A stretch of 64,000 bases of DNA from Zonotrichia leucophrys gambelii (taxonomy: Eukaryota > Chordata > Aves > Passeriformes > Passerellidae), in NCBI RefSeq assembly GCF_028769735.1, contig NC_088173.1, positions 66,238,963-66,302,962 on the forward strand. Direction: 5' to 3'. Shown piece after piece: positions 23,401 through 33,245 of the stretch (position 1 is the first letter of the stretch; each line of letters starts with the position of its first letter). The position numbers and the translations under genes were made by a program. The notes under the pieces were generated by a model. The model saw only the letters and a program-made list of their open reading frames with translations. It was not told the DNA's origin and ran no database searches.

Positions 23401-26400
23401 GGCCAGGGGGTGTCTGAAAGCCTCACAGGGATTCTGTGGTGTTTGTTTGGGGTCCAACTTGCTGCTCCCAGAATCTCTTTTTTCCAGGGCTGATTTCTGG
23501 TGCCCTGCAGGAAAGCAGCTCAGGATAAGGGTGTAGGGTGCACGGCTGGGGGCTCTCCCTGTTATTTGTAGGGTGCAGAGCTGTGCATCAGAACCCCCCA
23601 GCCCCACAGGATCTGGCCCCAAAGCTGTGGGGCAGAACTTTATTCACAACCACAGTCACTCAGTGCACACAGAGCAGGATCCAAGCACGGCAACCAGCAC
23701 CCCCAAACACCCGTGGCAAAGGTCCCCTTTCCCTTCCCACGGATCAGCGCCGTGCTGGCCAGGTCGCCGCGGCCATGTGGCCCAGCCGAGCAGGACGATG
23801 GTGGTATTTTCTGAACCTCCCAGCTCTCTTTCTGTTTGTGGGCTCTTCTGCAGTCTCAGAATCTCATTTTTCGAGCGCGAGCTGAATTCCTGCTGGCGCC
23901 ACTGGGCAAGCAGGCAAGGCACGCGAGCTAACGGGTCTAGTCTGCAGGCTTGGCGCTTCGCTCTGTTATTTGTAGGGTGCAGAGCTGTGCATCAGAACCC
24001 CCCAGCCCCACAGGATCTGACCCCAAAGCTTGGGGCAGAACTTTATTCACAACCACAGTCACTCAGTGCACACAGAGCAGGATCCAAGCACGGACCAGCA
24101 CCCCAAACACCCGTGGCAAGGCTCCTTTCCCTTCCCCTCGGGATCAGCCCCGTGCTAGGCCGCAGCGTCGCCGCGGCCATGGGAGCCCAGCCGGAGCAGG
24201 GAGCGATGGGTGAGGGATATTTTCTCTCTCTCTCTCTCTCTCTCTGCTCCATCCTCCCCCCGTGGCGGCTCTTCTGGCAGTCTCAGACTCCAGATGTTCG
24301 GAGCGCGAGCTGGGAAGTCCTGCTGGCGCCACTTGGGGCAGAGGGCAGGGGAAAGGCACGCGAGCTGGAACCCGGAGTACTCAGTCACTGCAGGACTTGG
24401 CGCATTCCCCAGCTCGCTGCTGGCACATTCCCCAGCTCTCTCCTGGCCATCTGTTCCAAAAAAACACTTTCAGAACCTCATCATCACTCAGGATACAACA
24501 CTGCGAGCAGCTGTTAGCGAGGCAGAAGGGGAGGAAAAAAAAAAAGGAAAAAAAAAAAAAGAAACACACACACATTAAAAAAAAAAAAACCAAAACCATG
24601 CGAAAGGTCTCTTTGTGAGAGAGGAAACTGGGTTATGAATAACAGGCGAGCTGTTGGAGCTCAATAAAAGTTTTCGGCTGGAATTTAGTTTCTTGTTTTT
24701 GTGCCTGTGTGTGTGGATGAGCACAGACGCAAGGAATTAAAAATTAAAAATAAGCTGTGTATATGTCTTTTCCCAGATAATTAAACGATATAGAAACATA
24801 TATGGAACAAAAAGCTTCTCTGTTTGTTGCAGCCTGCTGCACTAAAAGGGCTGACATTATGTATGTCATTATTGCATTATATAAAATAGTTATTGTGGTG
24901 TTGTGCCGTGCCTTGATGCCCCCTCATTGCTGCTTTGCTAAAAGCAGAGCTCCTGCTGTAGGTAACACTTATTCCTGCTGAACAAATTAGAAGGAGGGCG
25001 TTCTGCAGGCGTATTTACCTGCAGGAGTGAACAAGTTAAGGGTTTATATTATAAAAGAGAAATGGTAGTGGCAGACTTGATTTGTACAGCACTGAAACCA
25101 TTTGCTTGGAGCATATTTTTTTGATAACACTGTATCATGACTCGTGATTTATTTTGACAAAGCCCCGAGATAAAGCCACAGCTCCCACCCCCTGGTTTGT
25201 GCAGCTGATCCTGGCTGCAGGGTCTCGCTGTTATTGATCATCTGATATTGATTATCAGAACCATTCAGAGCCAGCACAGTAAAACCTTGATGATCCGCAT
25301 GGCATTTCTTCCTCCTGGCTTCCCATCCTGTGTGGGGAGGAGGGAGGGGGTCTCATAATGAGATTCGACCTCCCTTTCCCCTGCAGTTTGCCTTAGCAGA
25401 GGTTCCTCTTTAAAAATAGCTTCATTTCCCTGCTCGGACTTGCCGGCGAGCGCGGGCAGCCAGCCAGTCTGATCCCCACGGCCGCCAGCTCCAGGGAGGA
25501 GCTGCACCACAGGAGAGCCCAGCCCGCCCTGAGCCGCCTGTCCCTCTGTCCGTCTGCCCCGGGACAGCATCCCCTGGGGCACGGAGGGGGCCTGGGTCTG
25601 CCTGGCCATGGGTTATCCCTGCTGCGTGCTAGATGAAGGGTTACCCACCCAGGGACCTGCTGATAAACAGGGCAGTGAGAGGGTAGTGAGGTTAATTTGT
25701 TTATTCCTTGTGCCTTGTATGTCCTGCAGCCCAAAACAAGGATTGCAGGTGGGGCACGGGTGCTAAGGCTTGTGAGGAGGTCATGAGCAAGATCACCCAA
25801 CTCTGGACAGGGTACCCCAAGGGCACTGCACACCCTGCATCAGCCCACTGGGGCACTGAGCATCAGGACCCCAAAGAGCAGGGCCCAAAGCTTTTCCTTA
25901 CAGAAGGATGTGATGAGGGACTCAGTACCCCAAAGAGCAGGGCCCAAAGCTTTTCCTTACAAAAGGATGTGATATGGGACTCAGTACCCCAAAGAGCAGG
26001 GCCCAAAGCTTTTCCTTACAAAAGGATGTGATGTGGGACTCCCCTGTTCCATCACAGCACCCCAAAAGCCCCTTTGCTTTAAAGGGTGTTGGAACAGTCA
26101 TGTCAGCAGTCACAGCACAGGGATGGGACCGGGGATTTGCTCCCTTGGTGGGAGCAGGATCCAGCATAGGATCCATCCCCTCTGTAGCAAGGGTGTTGCC
26201 AAGAATAGGGTAAGATCCCCCCACAGATATTGGGTAACTGCAGCAGAAGGAAGATGTGAGTAGAAGAGACAGGAGAAGCCCTGGAACAAAGGCTGACTCA
26301 ATTCCAGAAGTGCTTTGATTTATGGAGATTGAAATGCTCCAGGATGCTGCAAACTCACCAAGGTCATTGGGCCAGTTGTCAAATTCAAGAGCCATGGGAG

Positions 26401-28342
26401 TTCTGATGTTATTAGTTTAAAGCAGACCCAGGCTCATAAATCTGTCTTCAGAGCTCCTGGCTGAGTGAAAAAGGGTGGAGGGGGAAATAAAAGCCTCTTC
26501 CCACCACACATAACCCATGGCCAAGCGCTGGGCAATGCCTGGGGACCCATCCAGTGGTGCCAGTGAGGTGTGCTGAGCATCTCCATCGTGCTGCAGGGGG
26601 ATCTCTCCATTCCCCTTCCCATTTCCTGTGTCTGGAAGGCGCAGCACAAATGCCCTGGCCTGGTTTGTGCATATTCCCTCCTGTCCCCCCATGGTTGATC
26701 TTCCCCAGCTGCAGAGACTTCAGAGCAGAGACCTGGCCCTGAGACTCCTCCTCCTAAAGCCATCCTGCTTCCCCAAACCCACAAATGCTTTTGATCTCTC
26801 TGCTGTCTTTTAATATTGATGACAGCAGTCATTGCTTCCCTTCTTTCACATTTTCTTTCCATAGGTAAATGTGGGATAAATTAAACAACCAACTTTTCTA
26901 TTACAGGTTATTAATACACATTACATATTGTTGAAGGGTCCCAACAGAAACATTGGCAATGCAGAAGGCTGTTTGTTATTCTCCCACCTGAACCTCATTT
27001 ATTCAAAATCCCAAATAAAGCCTTGAATCAGAGAAAGTTCCTACATTTTCTCTGAGCAGCTCTAGGTAGGATTGTCCAGAGACAACTCCAGGAATCTGGG
27101 GTCCAGCAGACACCAGCATTTATTGCATGGAGGATGACCTGGGTGCTTTTAGTGAAATATTCTTATCAAGAGAAACCTTGATGGTGCTGGGGCAGTCCTG
27201 AGCTTCCCTGGGTCTGCACTTGACAGGAGGGGGTGAAAAGGTGGATTTTAGGTTCCCCTGTCCCTTAGCCTGTCATGGATGACCAGCTGTAATCGTTGAT
27301 CTCACAGCAGCTGCCCTAATGATAGCCATAAATCAAATAAATACCAGCAGGTTGCCAGTATTTTATACCCTGATGTTACAATGTCCAGTGATGGAAAAGG
27401 ACAGGCAGTACAGAAACAAAACAGACTGGGGAAGAAAGTTTTTCAGGCCAGGCTTTAAGGAGTTTGACCCTGTTAGGACTGACAGAAATGTGGCTGACCT
27501 GTTCAGGGAATTGGTGACTGTGTCCAAAGGACTTTCAGAAGCTGTACTGCACCCTGAAAGGTTCTTAAATCCACTGGCAAAAAGCAAGAAATGCTGGTAG
27601 CACTAGCTAAATGTGATCTCATTTCCAAGTTTCTAATTCCTAAGTTATTTAAAAGAGGATTTAGGGCCCACGTGATGAAGGCAGTTTGGACAATGGGGAT
27701 GTGATCTCATGAAATCCTCATGCCCTGAGGATTTTCTTCTGTTTTGAACTATGTTAACCATTGTTTGTGGGATATTTGTGGGGCTTATTTTAATGCCGAA
27801 GGGGGTTTAGATGAGATTTCCTTGTCTCAAGCTGCCATGGTTTGGAGTTGACCATTTTTCCTATGGACCTGGCCATAATATTCTGTAGCCCAGTGTAATT
27901 TCCCAATTGCCACAGCTGTGACAGGCACATGGGACAAGTCGCAGTCCCACAGACCGAGCAGCTATGCCTGCAGAAAACTCAATGCAACAACTAAAATGTG
28001 CAGGAAAGCCCGTCTCCTGCTTAAACCCTCTAGCTGCCACTCCTTTGCTTTCTGAGATCAGCTCCTGAACTGAAAATAGCAGATAATTGCCATCACTTCT
28101 AATTATTTATTTTTTTCGGCAGGAGTTGGACCCAACACCAAATTACTGTGTTGTTTTTCTTCCCCAAGCCTTCCTCTTGCTGTCTGCCTCTCCCTGTCCT
28201 CTGTGCAGGCTGTGGCCTCTGCTGTGGCACCCACGGGTGGTTCCAGTGTGAGCCCAGCTCTGGAGCATTGCAGATCCAGTGGTCCCCAAGGACACCGCGT
28301 GCTCACTGATCTCATGGTGCTTCTCTCTCCTTCCAGGAGTAA
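5016..28342 (+). CDS. ATOH8: ATOH8, atonal bHLH transcription factor 8 (three exons, complete)
   Basis: Nuclear bHLH transcription factor of the atonal superfamily (ATOH8/Math6 branch) that binds E-boxes, usually with class I bHLH partners. Known roles are in neural, muscle, kidney, pancreas and endothelial differentiation and in BMP-linked hepcidin control. Joining 5016-5450, 19487-19678 and 28337-28342 gives 633 nt and 210 residues plus stop. Residues 1-29 carry the family N-terminal motif (acidic-Pro-Trp, then ELxGLxxLxRK), which supports the ATG at 5016. A KSFRVEL segment lies near residues 34-40, followed by an Ala/Pro-rich linker to about residue 110. The basic region is residues 120-133 with NARERTRVH at 125-133, helix 1 about 134-146, the loop about 147-154, helix 2 about 155-174, and a C-terminal KKRKE. 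Both introns are phase 0 with good GT-AG sites. Human ATOH8 is about 321 residues as I recall; the difference is in the linker. The identification is firm. Confidence 0.96.
5451..12199. other. ATOH8 intron 1, 5' part
   Basis: Begins with the end of the CpG island. A 7-bp perfect hairpin at 5725-5741 and a related one near 5781-5790 follow. A CACGTG E-box is at 5857-5862. Otherwise GC-moderate intronic sequence with no recognised repeat. Long frames such as minus 8121-9098 show no family motif and look like chance. Confidence 0.5.
12200..12716 (+). mobile_element. CR1 LINE fragment, 3' end
   Basis: Runs from a GTGAGGCCCCACTGCAGTGC block through TTGTTCAGCCTGGAGGAGAA and ACTGGCACAGGTTGCCCAGA to the tail CTGGACTAGATGACCTTTAA and CTATTCTGTGATC. 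5'-truncated and non-coding. Confidence 0.88.
13259..13440 (-). mobile_element. CR1 LINE fragment, 3' end
   Basis: Plus strand begins TGGAATCACAGAAGGGCTTG and continues GGAAGGGACCTTAAAGATC, the reverse complement of a CR1 3' tail. Non-coding. Confidence 0.8.
14291..14452 (+). repeat. 162-bp duplicated segment, copy 1
   Basis: Near-identical to 15177-15338 in direct orientation, about five substitutions and no indel. Homology stops sharply at both ends, and I see no target duplication. Not a repeat family I recognise. No ORF is conserved across both. Confidence 0.85.
15177..15338 (+). repeat. 162-bp duplicated segment, copy 2
   Basis: Partner of 14291-14452, 886 bases downstream start to start. 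Both run from GCCTGGTT to CACGTTCCTGCCTG. The identity of about 97% contrasts with the age of the surrounding CR1 copies, so the duplication is recent or subject to conversion. Confidence 0.85.
16434..16521 (+). mobile_element. CR1 LINE 3' terminal fragment
   Basis: Contains TGTCCCTGCTCATTGCAGAG, then GGACCTTTAAAGGTCCCTCC and the tail TTATTCTGTATTCC. Only the last ~90 bp of CR1 remains. Confidence 0.78.
16590..17095 (+). mobile_element. CR1 LINE fragment, 3' part
   Basis: Shows the CR1 blocks GGACATTCAGGTGCTGCAGC, GGACAAGAGGAAATGCCCTC and GGAACAGGCTGCCCAGGGAG in order, ending near AAAGGATTCTGTG. Non-coding and 5'-truncated. Confidence 0.88.
17400..18125 (+). mobile_element. Old, diverged CR1/L3-like LINE fragment
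   Basis: Contains weakly preserved blocks of an older CR1 group: GATGCATATGG, GAGCAGCAAGGGTCATCAAA, AAGATGTTGTGGCTGCTC, GTTCATGGGCAGAAAAGATC and TATTGTGGATTGCTGAAT. These match the 3' region of ancient amniote L3/CR1 elements in order. No ORF. More decayed than the other CR1 copies here. Confidence 0.6.
18126..19486. other. ATOH8 intron 1, 3' part
   Basis: Nothing recognisable except the pyrimidine tract and acceptor TTTCTAG immediately before exon 2. Confidence 0.5.
19487..19678 (+). CDS. ATOH8: ATOH8 coding exon 2
   Basis: Encodes residues 146-209 (64 codons): the loop and helix 2 of the bHLH domain (VPCYSYGQKLSK, then AILRIACNYILSLARL) and the conserved tail ending KKRK. It is preceded by a strong pyrimidine tract and TTTCTAG at 19481-19486. 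It is followed by a near-consensus donor, AAG|GTATGT. The sequence is almost the same as mammalian ATOH8 as I recall it. Visible differences from that recollection are a Met in the segment after helix 2, an Glu-Gln pair near residue 193, and a Ser before KKRK. Confidence 0.96.
19679..20895. other. ATOH8 intron 2, first part
   Basis: Starts with the GTATGT donor. Retention would extend the reading frame by 14 codons to a TAA at 19721. The stretch about 20000-20580 is AT-rich, free of recognised repeats and has no long ORF; it may be regulatory, by inference only. Confidence 0.45.
20896..21127 (+). repeat. Three imperfect tandem copies of a ~71-83-bp unit
   Basis: Units start about 20896, 20974 and 21045. 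Each goes from a GGAG/GAAG-rich start through GCATC(C)TT, GGGGCTTCAGCAGGTTGCTG-like and GGTCTTGGGTGCCC-like blocks. The units have diverged strongly. Confidence 0.6.
22997..24430 (+). repeat. Four-unit complex tandem array in ATOH8 intron 2
   Basis: Units start at about 22997, 23366, 23721 and 24120 (lengths about 369, 355, 399 and 310, the last truncated). Units 1 and 2 share a first half starting GGTACCCCATTTCTGCATGG. Units 3 and 4 share a different, CpG-rich first half with CCTTTCCCTTCCC and GTCGCCGCGGCCATG. Units 1-3 share a nearly identical second half from GTTATTTGTAGGGTGCAGAG to CACCCGTGGCAA. That half holds a TTTATT (AATAAA on the minus strand) and, in units 1 and 2, a 9-bp stem GCCCCACAG/CTGTGGGGC. 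A (TC)n run sits at 24222-24245. I do not recognise it as a known family. Confidence 0.88.
24431..25868. other. ATOH8 intron 2, AT-rich stretch
   Basis: 24535-24592 is A-rich simple sequence with a short (CA)n. About 24600-25260 is AT-rich, has no long ORF or recognised repeat, and includes GATA/TTATCA motifs and a CATCTG E-box near 25236-25260. This is compatible with an enhancer, by inference. 25280-25868 has nothing recognisable. Confidence 0.4.
25869..26045 (+). repeat. Three tandem copies of a 59-bp unit
   Basis: CAAAGAGCAGGGCCCAAAGC recurs at 25872, 25931 and 25990, an exact 59-bp spacing, each followed by TTTTCCTTAC and AAGGATGTGAT. Each unit has an AAGCTT site. Copies differ by a few bases. 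The period is not a multiple of three, so it is not coding. Confidence 0.93.
26046..28336. other. ATOH8 intron 2, last part
   Basis: No repeat recognised. A frame at 27319-27600 (93 codons) has a fairly protein-like composition but no family I know and no flanking splice-site support. Ends with the acceptor of the terminal exon. Confidence 0.45.
28337..28342 (+). CDS. ATOH8: ATOH8 terminal exon, coding part (Glu + stop)
   Basis: Only GAG TAA is coding. The acceptor is a pyrimidine-rich run ending TCCTTCCAG at 28328-28336. Splicing exon 2 (ending KKRK) to this site restores the family C-terminus KKRKE and stop, as in mammals. The two codons alone carry no information. The support is the strong acceptor, the correct phase and the expected C-terminus. 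The rest of the exon is 3' UTR. Confidence 0.88.
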   Translation, partial: E

Positions 28343-29095
28343 CAACCAGCAAGGGAGGATTCACAAGAGCTTCCAGCCAGAGCTACGTCTGGTCTTGGCA
28401 AAGGTTGCACGATCCAGATGAAGACTGAAAGCAGCTTTTTTGCAGAAACCCCTATTGGAGATGACGATTGGCCAAGGAACTTTCTTAATCTCTGGAACAG
28501 AAAGGAAAAAAGGAAAAGGAAAGGAAAAACAAAAGGACAGGGATGCTTCTTATTGTTGTTAAGCCAGCCACCTTTTCGTACGTGCAATTTATTTAGCACT
28601 TTTCCCTTTGCTTAACTGGGAAATGTTACCCTCTCAGCTCATGTGTACAGTAATTTTTTGTTGTTGTTGTTGTTGCTGTTGTGCCAAAGATTTGATGGAG
28701 CTTCTACACTGTGTCTTATTGTTGCCTTAATGTTAAACCTTTGAGCCAAAGAAAAGTCAGAGGAGCCATTCAGATCGTGGCAAGCAGGCCAGCCAGCTGT
28801 GGGTGACAAAGCCCAATTTCTGTACCCTTCTGCGAGTTACCTCTTATTTCTGCAGCCTGCACTTCCCTGGAGCCAGCATTTGGTGTGGGCAAGAGCTGGG
28901 ACAACACAAAACCATTCTGTGGTGTTCAGGTTTGCTTCTTCCTTTGAGCTACTCTGTAGTTCTGCCTTTTGGGCAATTTCCTGATGTTCCTGCCTGTGCA
29001 ACACATCCACAGGGTGAAAGTACTGACACGAAGTGAGAGCTGAAACAGGAGCTATGAATTTATTTTTTTTTAATAAAGAAATAAAATTAAACAAG
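28343..29095 (+). other. ATOH8: ATOH8 3' UTR (minimal extent)
   Basis: Sequence after the stop codon up to the first plausible poly(A) site. It includes a (TTG)n run at about 28657-28680 and U-rich patches, and has no convincing ORF. The end is an estimate from the AATAAA at 29072. A longer form could run to about 29950. Confidence 0.6.
29072..29077 (+). terminator. Candidate ATOH8 poly(A) signal (AATAAA)
   Basis: Canonical hexamer about 730 nt after the stop codon. It is followed within 10 bases by ATAAAA and then an A-rich stretch. It is the first AATAAA after the stop. Use is inferred. Confidence 0.5.
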
Positions 29096-29099
29096 CAAA

Positions 29100-31984
29100 A
29101 GCAAAGTGCCATGTAAAGCAAAGAGAGAGAGAAAAAAAAAACCAGAAATCATAAGAAAGTTCAGCCAGGCAGAAAGAAGTGCAGCAAAATGATTCAGCCG
29201 GTGTTTCAGGTTTGTGAAGTCGTTTTTTCCATGGGGTTTTTCAAGTGGTCAGAAACCCGTGTAATGCAAAAGCATTTGAATCCTGTACTGTACCTTTCAC
29301 TTCAAATTGAAGTAAAAAAAAAGAGAGAAGAGATGGAGAAACATTTGCTTGGAGTAAGCAGACTTTATAGGTAATGCAGTTCGTATGCAGGACATCTGCT
29401 AATGATGGAGGGACGGAGCTCTGTGTTCAAGTAAAAAATATGAGTTTCCAAACCAAGAAGATTAACATGTTTTGTTAATCCCAGGGGGAAATGTTGTTAT
29501 TTGTGAGGCCAGATTCGCATCCTGGCCCTCAGTGTGAATCAGGTTCCCTCCCCTGTGTCTGACTTACTCCAGTGGGGTCTGGCCCAGCCCCGCCAGGCAC
29601 TGGGGCAGGCAGGAGGCACTGGGCAAGGGAGGGAACAGTCTCTGTTTTACTGACGTGAACATGCAAAACTGGAGCTCCTCAGTGCCTGCCTGCTCCTTCC
29701 CCAAGCTGAGCAATGGGCTGGTGAGCCCCGAGCTGGGGAGCTGCTGTGCCAAACCTGTCTGGGGTGCCAGGCTGCTCAGTGCCAGCTCCCCTGGCTCCCA
29801 GCGAGCTCGAGATGTCCTCTGCCACATTTCTGGGGCACGTAGGACAGCTGTGTCCAAACCCCCTCCCAGGAGCTCATTATATGGCTCCCCCTCCACTCTC
29901 ACCGCTGGTCATTATTAGCAGCCCAATAAAATACATTTTTAGATTGTCATTTGTATTTCTTTATTAAAGCACAGTTTTTAACGATGTCTTTTATTATATA
30001 CATTAAAGCCAGATTTTTAGCTTGTAATGGGGAGAGGGGCTGAGCTCACTGACTGTGGGAAATGCTCCAGGGCTGTTTGCACTCATGTCAAAGGACTGGG
30101 TTTAAAGTGCTTTTGCTTTCAAGAACCAGCAAGCAACTGGACCTTGTGTGTGTGGCCCAGCCAGAGAAAACAGCGAGAAAAAGGGAAATGGAAGGCAGTA
30201 GGGGTAAAAAATGAAAGAACAAAACAAAACAACCTCACAAGATGACCTAAAGGGAGAACAGTAGGTTTTGCCATGAACATGCTGCAATTCTCCCATCTGG
30301 GTTTTGAGCAAGAGCAATGGAGACAGCCCCAGGTTGTCCTGGTACACACAGGAAACCCTGTGGGCATTTCATTCTTTGAGCAGAGTGAAGCATTCCCTGA
30401 GCATTTTTAATTTGAGAAATGCCATCATATTCTAGTTATGAGTTCTGCAATGGCTCTCAGTTTGGGTTAATAATTGTCAGTAAAGCAAGGTCTGCAGGGA
30501 GAGCCAACGATACAATACTGCTGATAGGCTTTATTTACCCTTTTTTTCCCTTTCAATGCCTGTTATAGATAAGGAATTTGCTGCAAATACGTAAGTCACA
30601 AGCTGGACAGCATCACTGGGTTGCAACTGGGGCTTGAGGTCACACAGTATTTTTTGTCCCCCTGATTAGGGAAATATTAACCCTTGGGATTATGTTGCTC
30701 ACTTAAAAATTCCCAGATTCACTTTCCTTAAATATTCCCTGGTATTCCCAGATGGCAGGGAGATGGCAGAGAGAAAGTCCCTAAAAGCTAAAAAATTAAA
30801 CTGGTTTGCCTGATTTAGTGAGCAAGGCTCTGAAGAGGATGTGTGGGTGCTTTTGAATCTCACACAGGGAGGTCAGGCAAGGTGAGAGGAGCAGCAATGC
30901 CACCCCTGCCACTGCCCCTGCACCTCGGCCCAGCCCCACCAGCCAGCCCTGACAACAACAAGAAGGATAAATGTTTACCAAAGGGTGGCAAACATGTGGG
31001 TTTGAGCGCTGCCATGGAGCTTTCATGGGCAGTGGTGTCAGCTGAGGTACAGAGCTGACCTTGCCGCGCTCCTCCCCTCCCCGAGAGGTCTCTGTCTCTG
31101 CAGATAACAGGGGGATGATGTTTGTTATCATGCTGGAAAAGCAAAACAGCCCTCGTGCCGTCGCCTCCCTGGGGCCAGCAGAGCCAAAACCTTTGCTCCC
31201 AGTTGGCGCCGGCTCCCAGCTCCACGTATTGGATGGGAGGGCACAGGAGCCTTGGACACACAGCCCACAAAGGGTGCCAGCTCTGCTCACTGACCCTGAC
31301 CCACTGTGGGACCAGGGGCATGATGTTCACTGTGTGAAGGGGAGATATTTGGGTTTTTCACAGATGCTGAATGCCACATTAGACCCAGATGCCATATTAA
31401 ATCAGAATTCACACACCAACACAGTAACATTGCCTGGCTGTAAAGCACTGCACCCACTGCAAAGGTGCCAGTTGTGGTGGGTGAAGGGCATCAGCTCTTC
31501 CCCTTAATTCTGATCTAGCAATTGCTGAAGGAATTCAGTGGCCAAGTTTATACCAAACCAAAGGATCCTCTTATAAAAGTGACAACACTGCCAACACTTG
31601 TTCCAAGTACTGCTCAGGATTTGCAGCAGCAGTCACCTTTTACCTGCTTGTTAAATAATGTCCTTGCAGCTGCCAAGTCCTTCTTGCACAAGGAGCTCTG
31701 TCCTGCAGACACCCCTAAATCCAAACTTTTTCAAGCCAGGTTTTGTATGACCACTTATATAACACTTGAAGTTGCCAAGGGTTGAAAGGCAGTCTATGAA
31801 AGCTGTCCATGAAGTCTCAAAAATTTGTGGAATAATCTGCCCCATAAAGCCAGATTCCTTTCTTTTGAGGGTTTCCTGTTGCTCATGGTTGGTGGGGTTA
31901 GTAGAGATGCAGAGGAGAAATATGACTTTTTCTTACCATTTCTATCCTTGAACACTGAGCCCAAAGTGGCTTTCAGTGTTGGTT
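29100..31984. other. Sequence downstream of ATOH8
   Basis: May include a long 3' UTR up to about 29950. No other gene is recognised. A frame at 31522-31785 has no ATG start and no known family. Confidence 0.45.
29925..29930 (+). terminator. Alternative distal poly(A) signal (AATAAA)
   Basis: Canonical hexamer about 1.58 kb after the ATOH8 stop, followed by a T-rich stretch. ATTAAA hexamers follow near 29963 and 30002. It could end a longer 3' UTR. Not distinguishable from chance by sequence alone. Confidence 0.35.
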
Positions 31985-32268
31985 GTAACCATTAGGACCT
32001 AAAGGAACAGCATGAAGTTGTGTCGGGATGTTTAGCTTGGATTTTAAGAAAATGCACATCACCCAGAAGATGCTGGGAACTAGAACAGGCTCCCCAGCAA
32101 AGTGGCCACAGCACCAAGCCTGGCAGAGTTTGAGGTGTGTTGGGATAATGCTACCAGACACACTGTGGGCTTTTTGGGCTTCTCCTGTGTAGGGCAGGGA
32201 GTTGAGCTTTGATGATCCTTGTGGGTCCTCCCCAGTTCAGGATATTCTATGATTATATGATTTCTAGA
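31985..32268 (+). mobile_element. CR1 LINE fragment, 3' end
   Basis: Contains TAGAACAGGCTCCCCAGCAA, GCCTGGCAGAGTTTGAGG, TTGATGATCCTTGTGGGTCC (one base off) and the tail ATATTCTATGATTATATGA. This is the 3' end typical of one avian CR1 subfamily group. Confidence 0.9.
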
Positions 32269-33245
32269 CCAACACAACCACATTTGTATAACAATGCTCA
32301 CCAGGCTCAGCTGAGCATCTCCTCCCTCTTGCCCCACATCAATAGAAATACTCAGGCTAACCCATCAGTCTTTGCATGGCTGGGTAAAATCCCTTTGGCA
32401 GGCTGGTTCTGGCTGCCATGGTTCCCATTCATCATCTCTTCTCTAACTAGGATATCTCCATACCAAAATATGGCCAAAACAGAAACTTTCTGCCCAAACC
32501 AAGGTGGCCAAGTGCAAACCAGGTCCTGTTAATAACTCCCAACAATGTGCCCCCGAGGACGTGCCTCAGGGCAGACCCAAGCATGTTGGTTTTTTCTCCT
32601 CCTTTTGTCACTTGAAGTGCTCTGGAGACCTGTGCAGAATGAGAGTGGCTGGCCCTTGTCCTGCTGCTGTGGAGAATGGGGGCTCAGCATTGTAAATCCA
32701 GGTTAGTGTTGGCAAAGGTGCTGGTGGGCTGCTGCAGACAGAGCCCAGAAAGCAGGTTAGCCTGTCAGCAAAGGAAGCAAATCTCAGCCTAAACTGTGCA
32801 GCAGATATAAATATGTAGATGTTGAAACAAAAATCACTGCCTGAACTTTTTGATATAGTAGTACAGGAAAAAGAAATCTGCATTGTTTCTACCCTCCCCC
32901 TCGTGCTGAGATGGGGCATCTTGGAGTCTGGGACAGCAGTGCTAATCAACCCATTAACCAATGTGCATCAACCCAAATCACACATAAAGCCTCATAAACC
33001 CACATGTATGAACACAAATCCCTCACAGAGTTGTATGCAAAGGTCAGGACTGGCCTTGAACCCTTCCTGTGTCCTTAATCCCCACCCAGGGCTGTCTGAC
33101 AGATGCCAGCACCAACACCTCCCTACAAGCCACGTACCTTTGGCAGGGATCACCTTTTAGGGGAGCTCTACTGTGACTCAAAGCACTTTTATTACAAATC
33201 CTGGGCTGAGCCCAGCTTTTCCAAGCTGGAAGGTGAGACACAGCT
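32269..33245. other. Unassigned intergenic sequence
   Basis: No gene or repeat recognised. Confidence 0.4.

Noticed and set aside
23573..24517. 314-codon plus-strand frame through the intron 2 array
   Set aside because: It crosses tandem units that change length and type, with Pro/Ser-rich low complexity and no motif. It is treated as a repeat-derived open frame.
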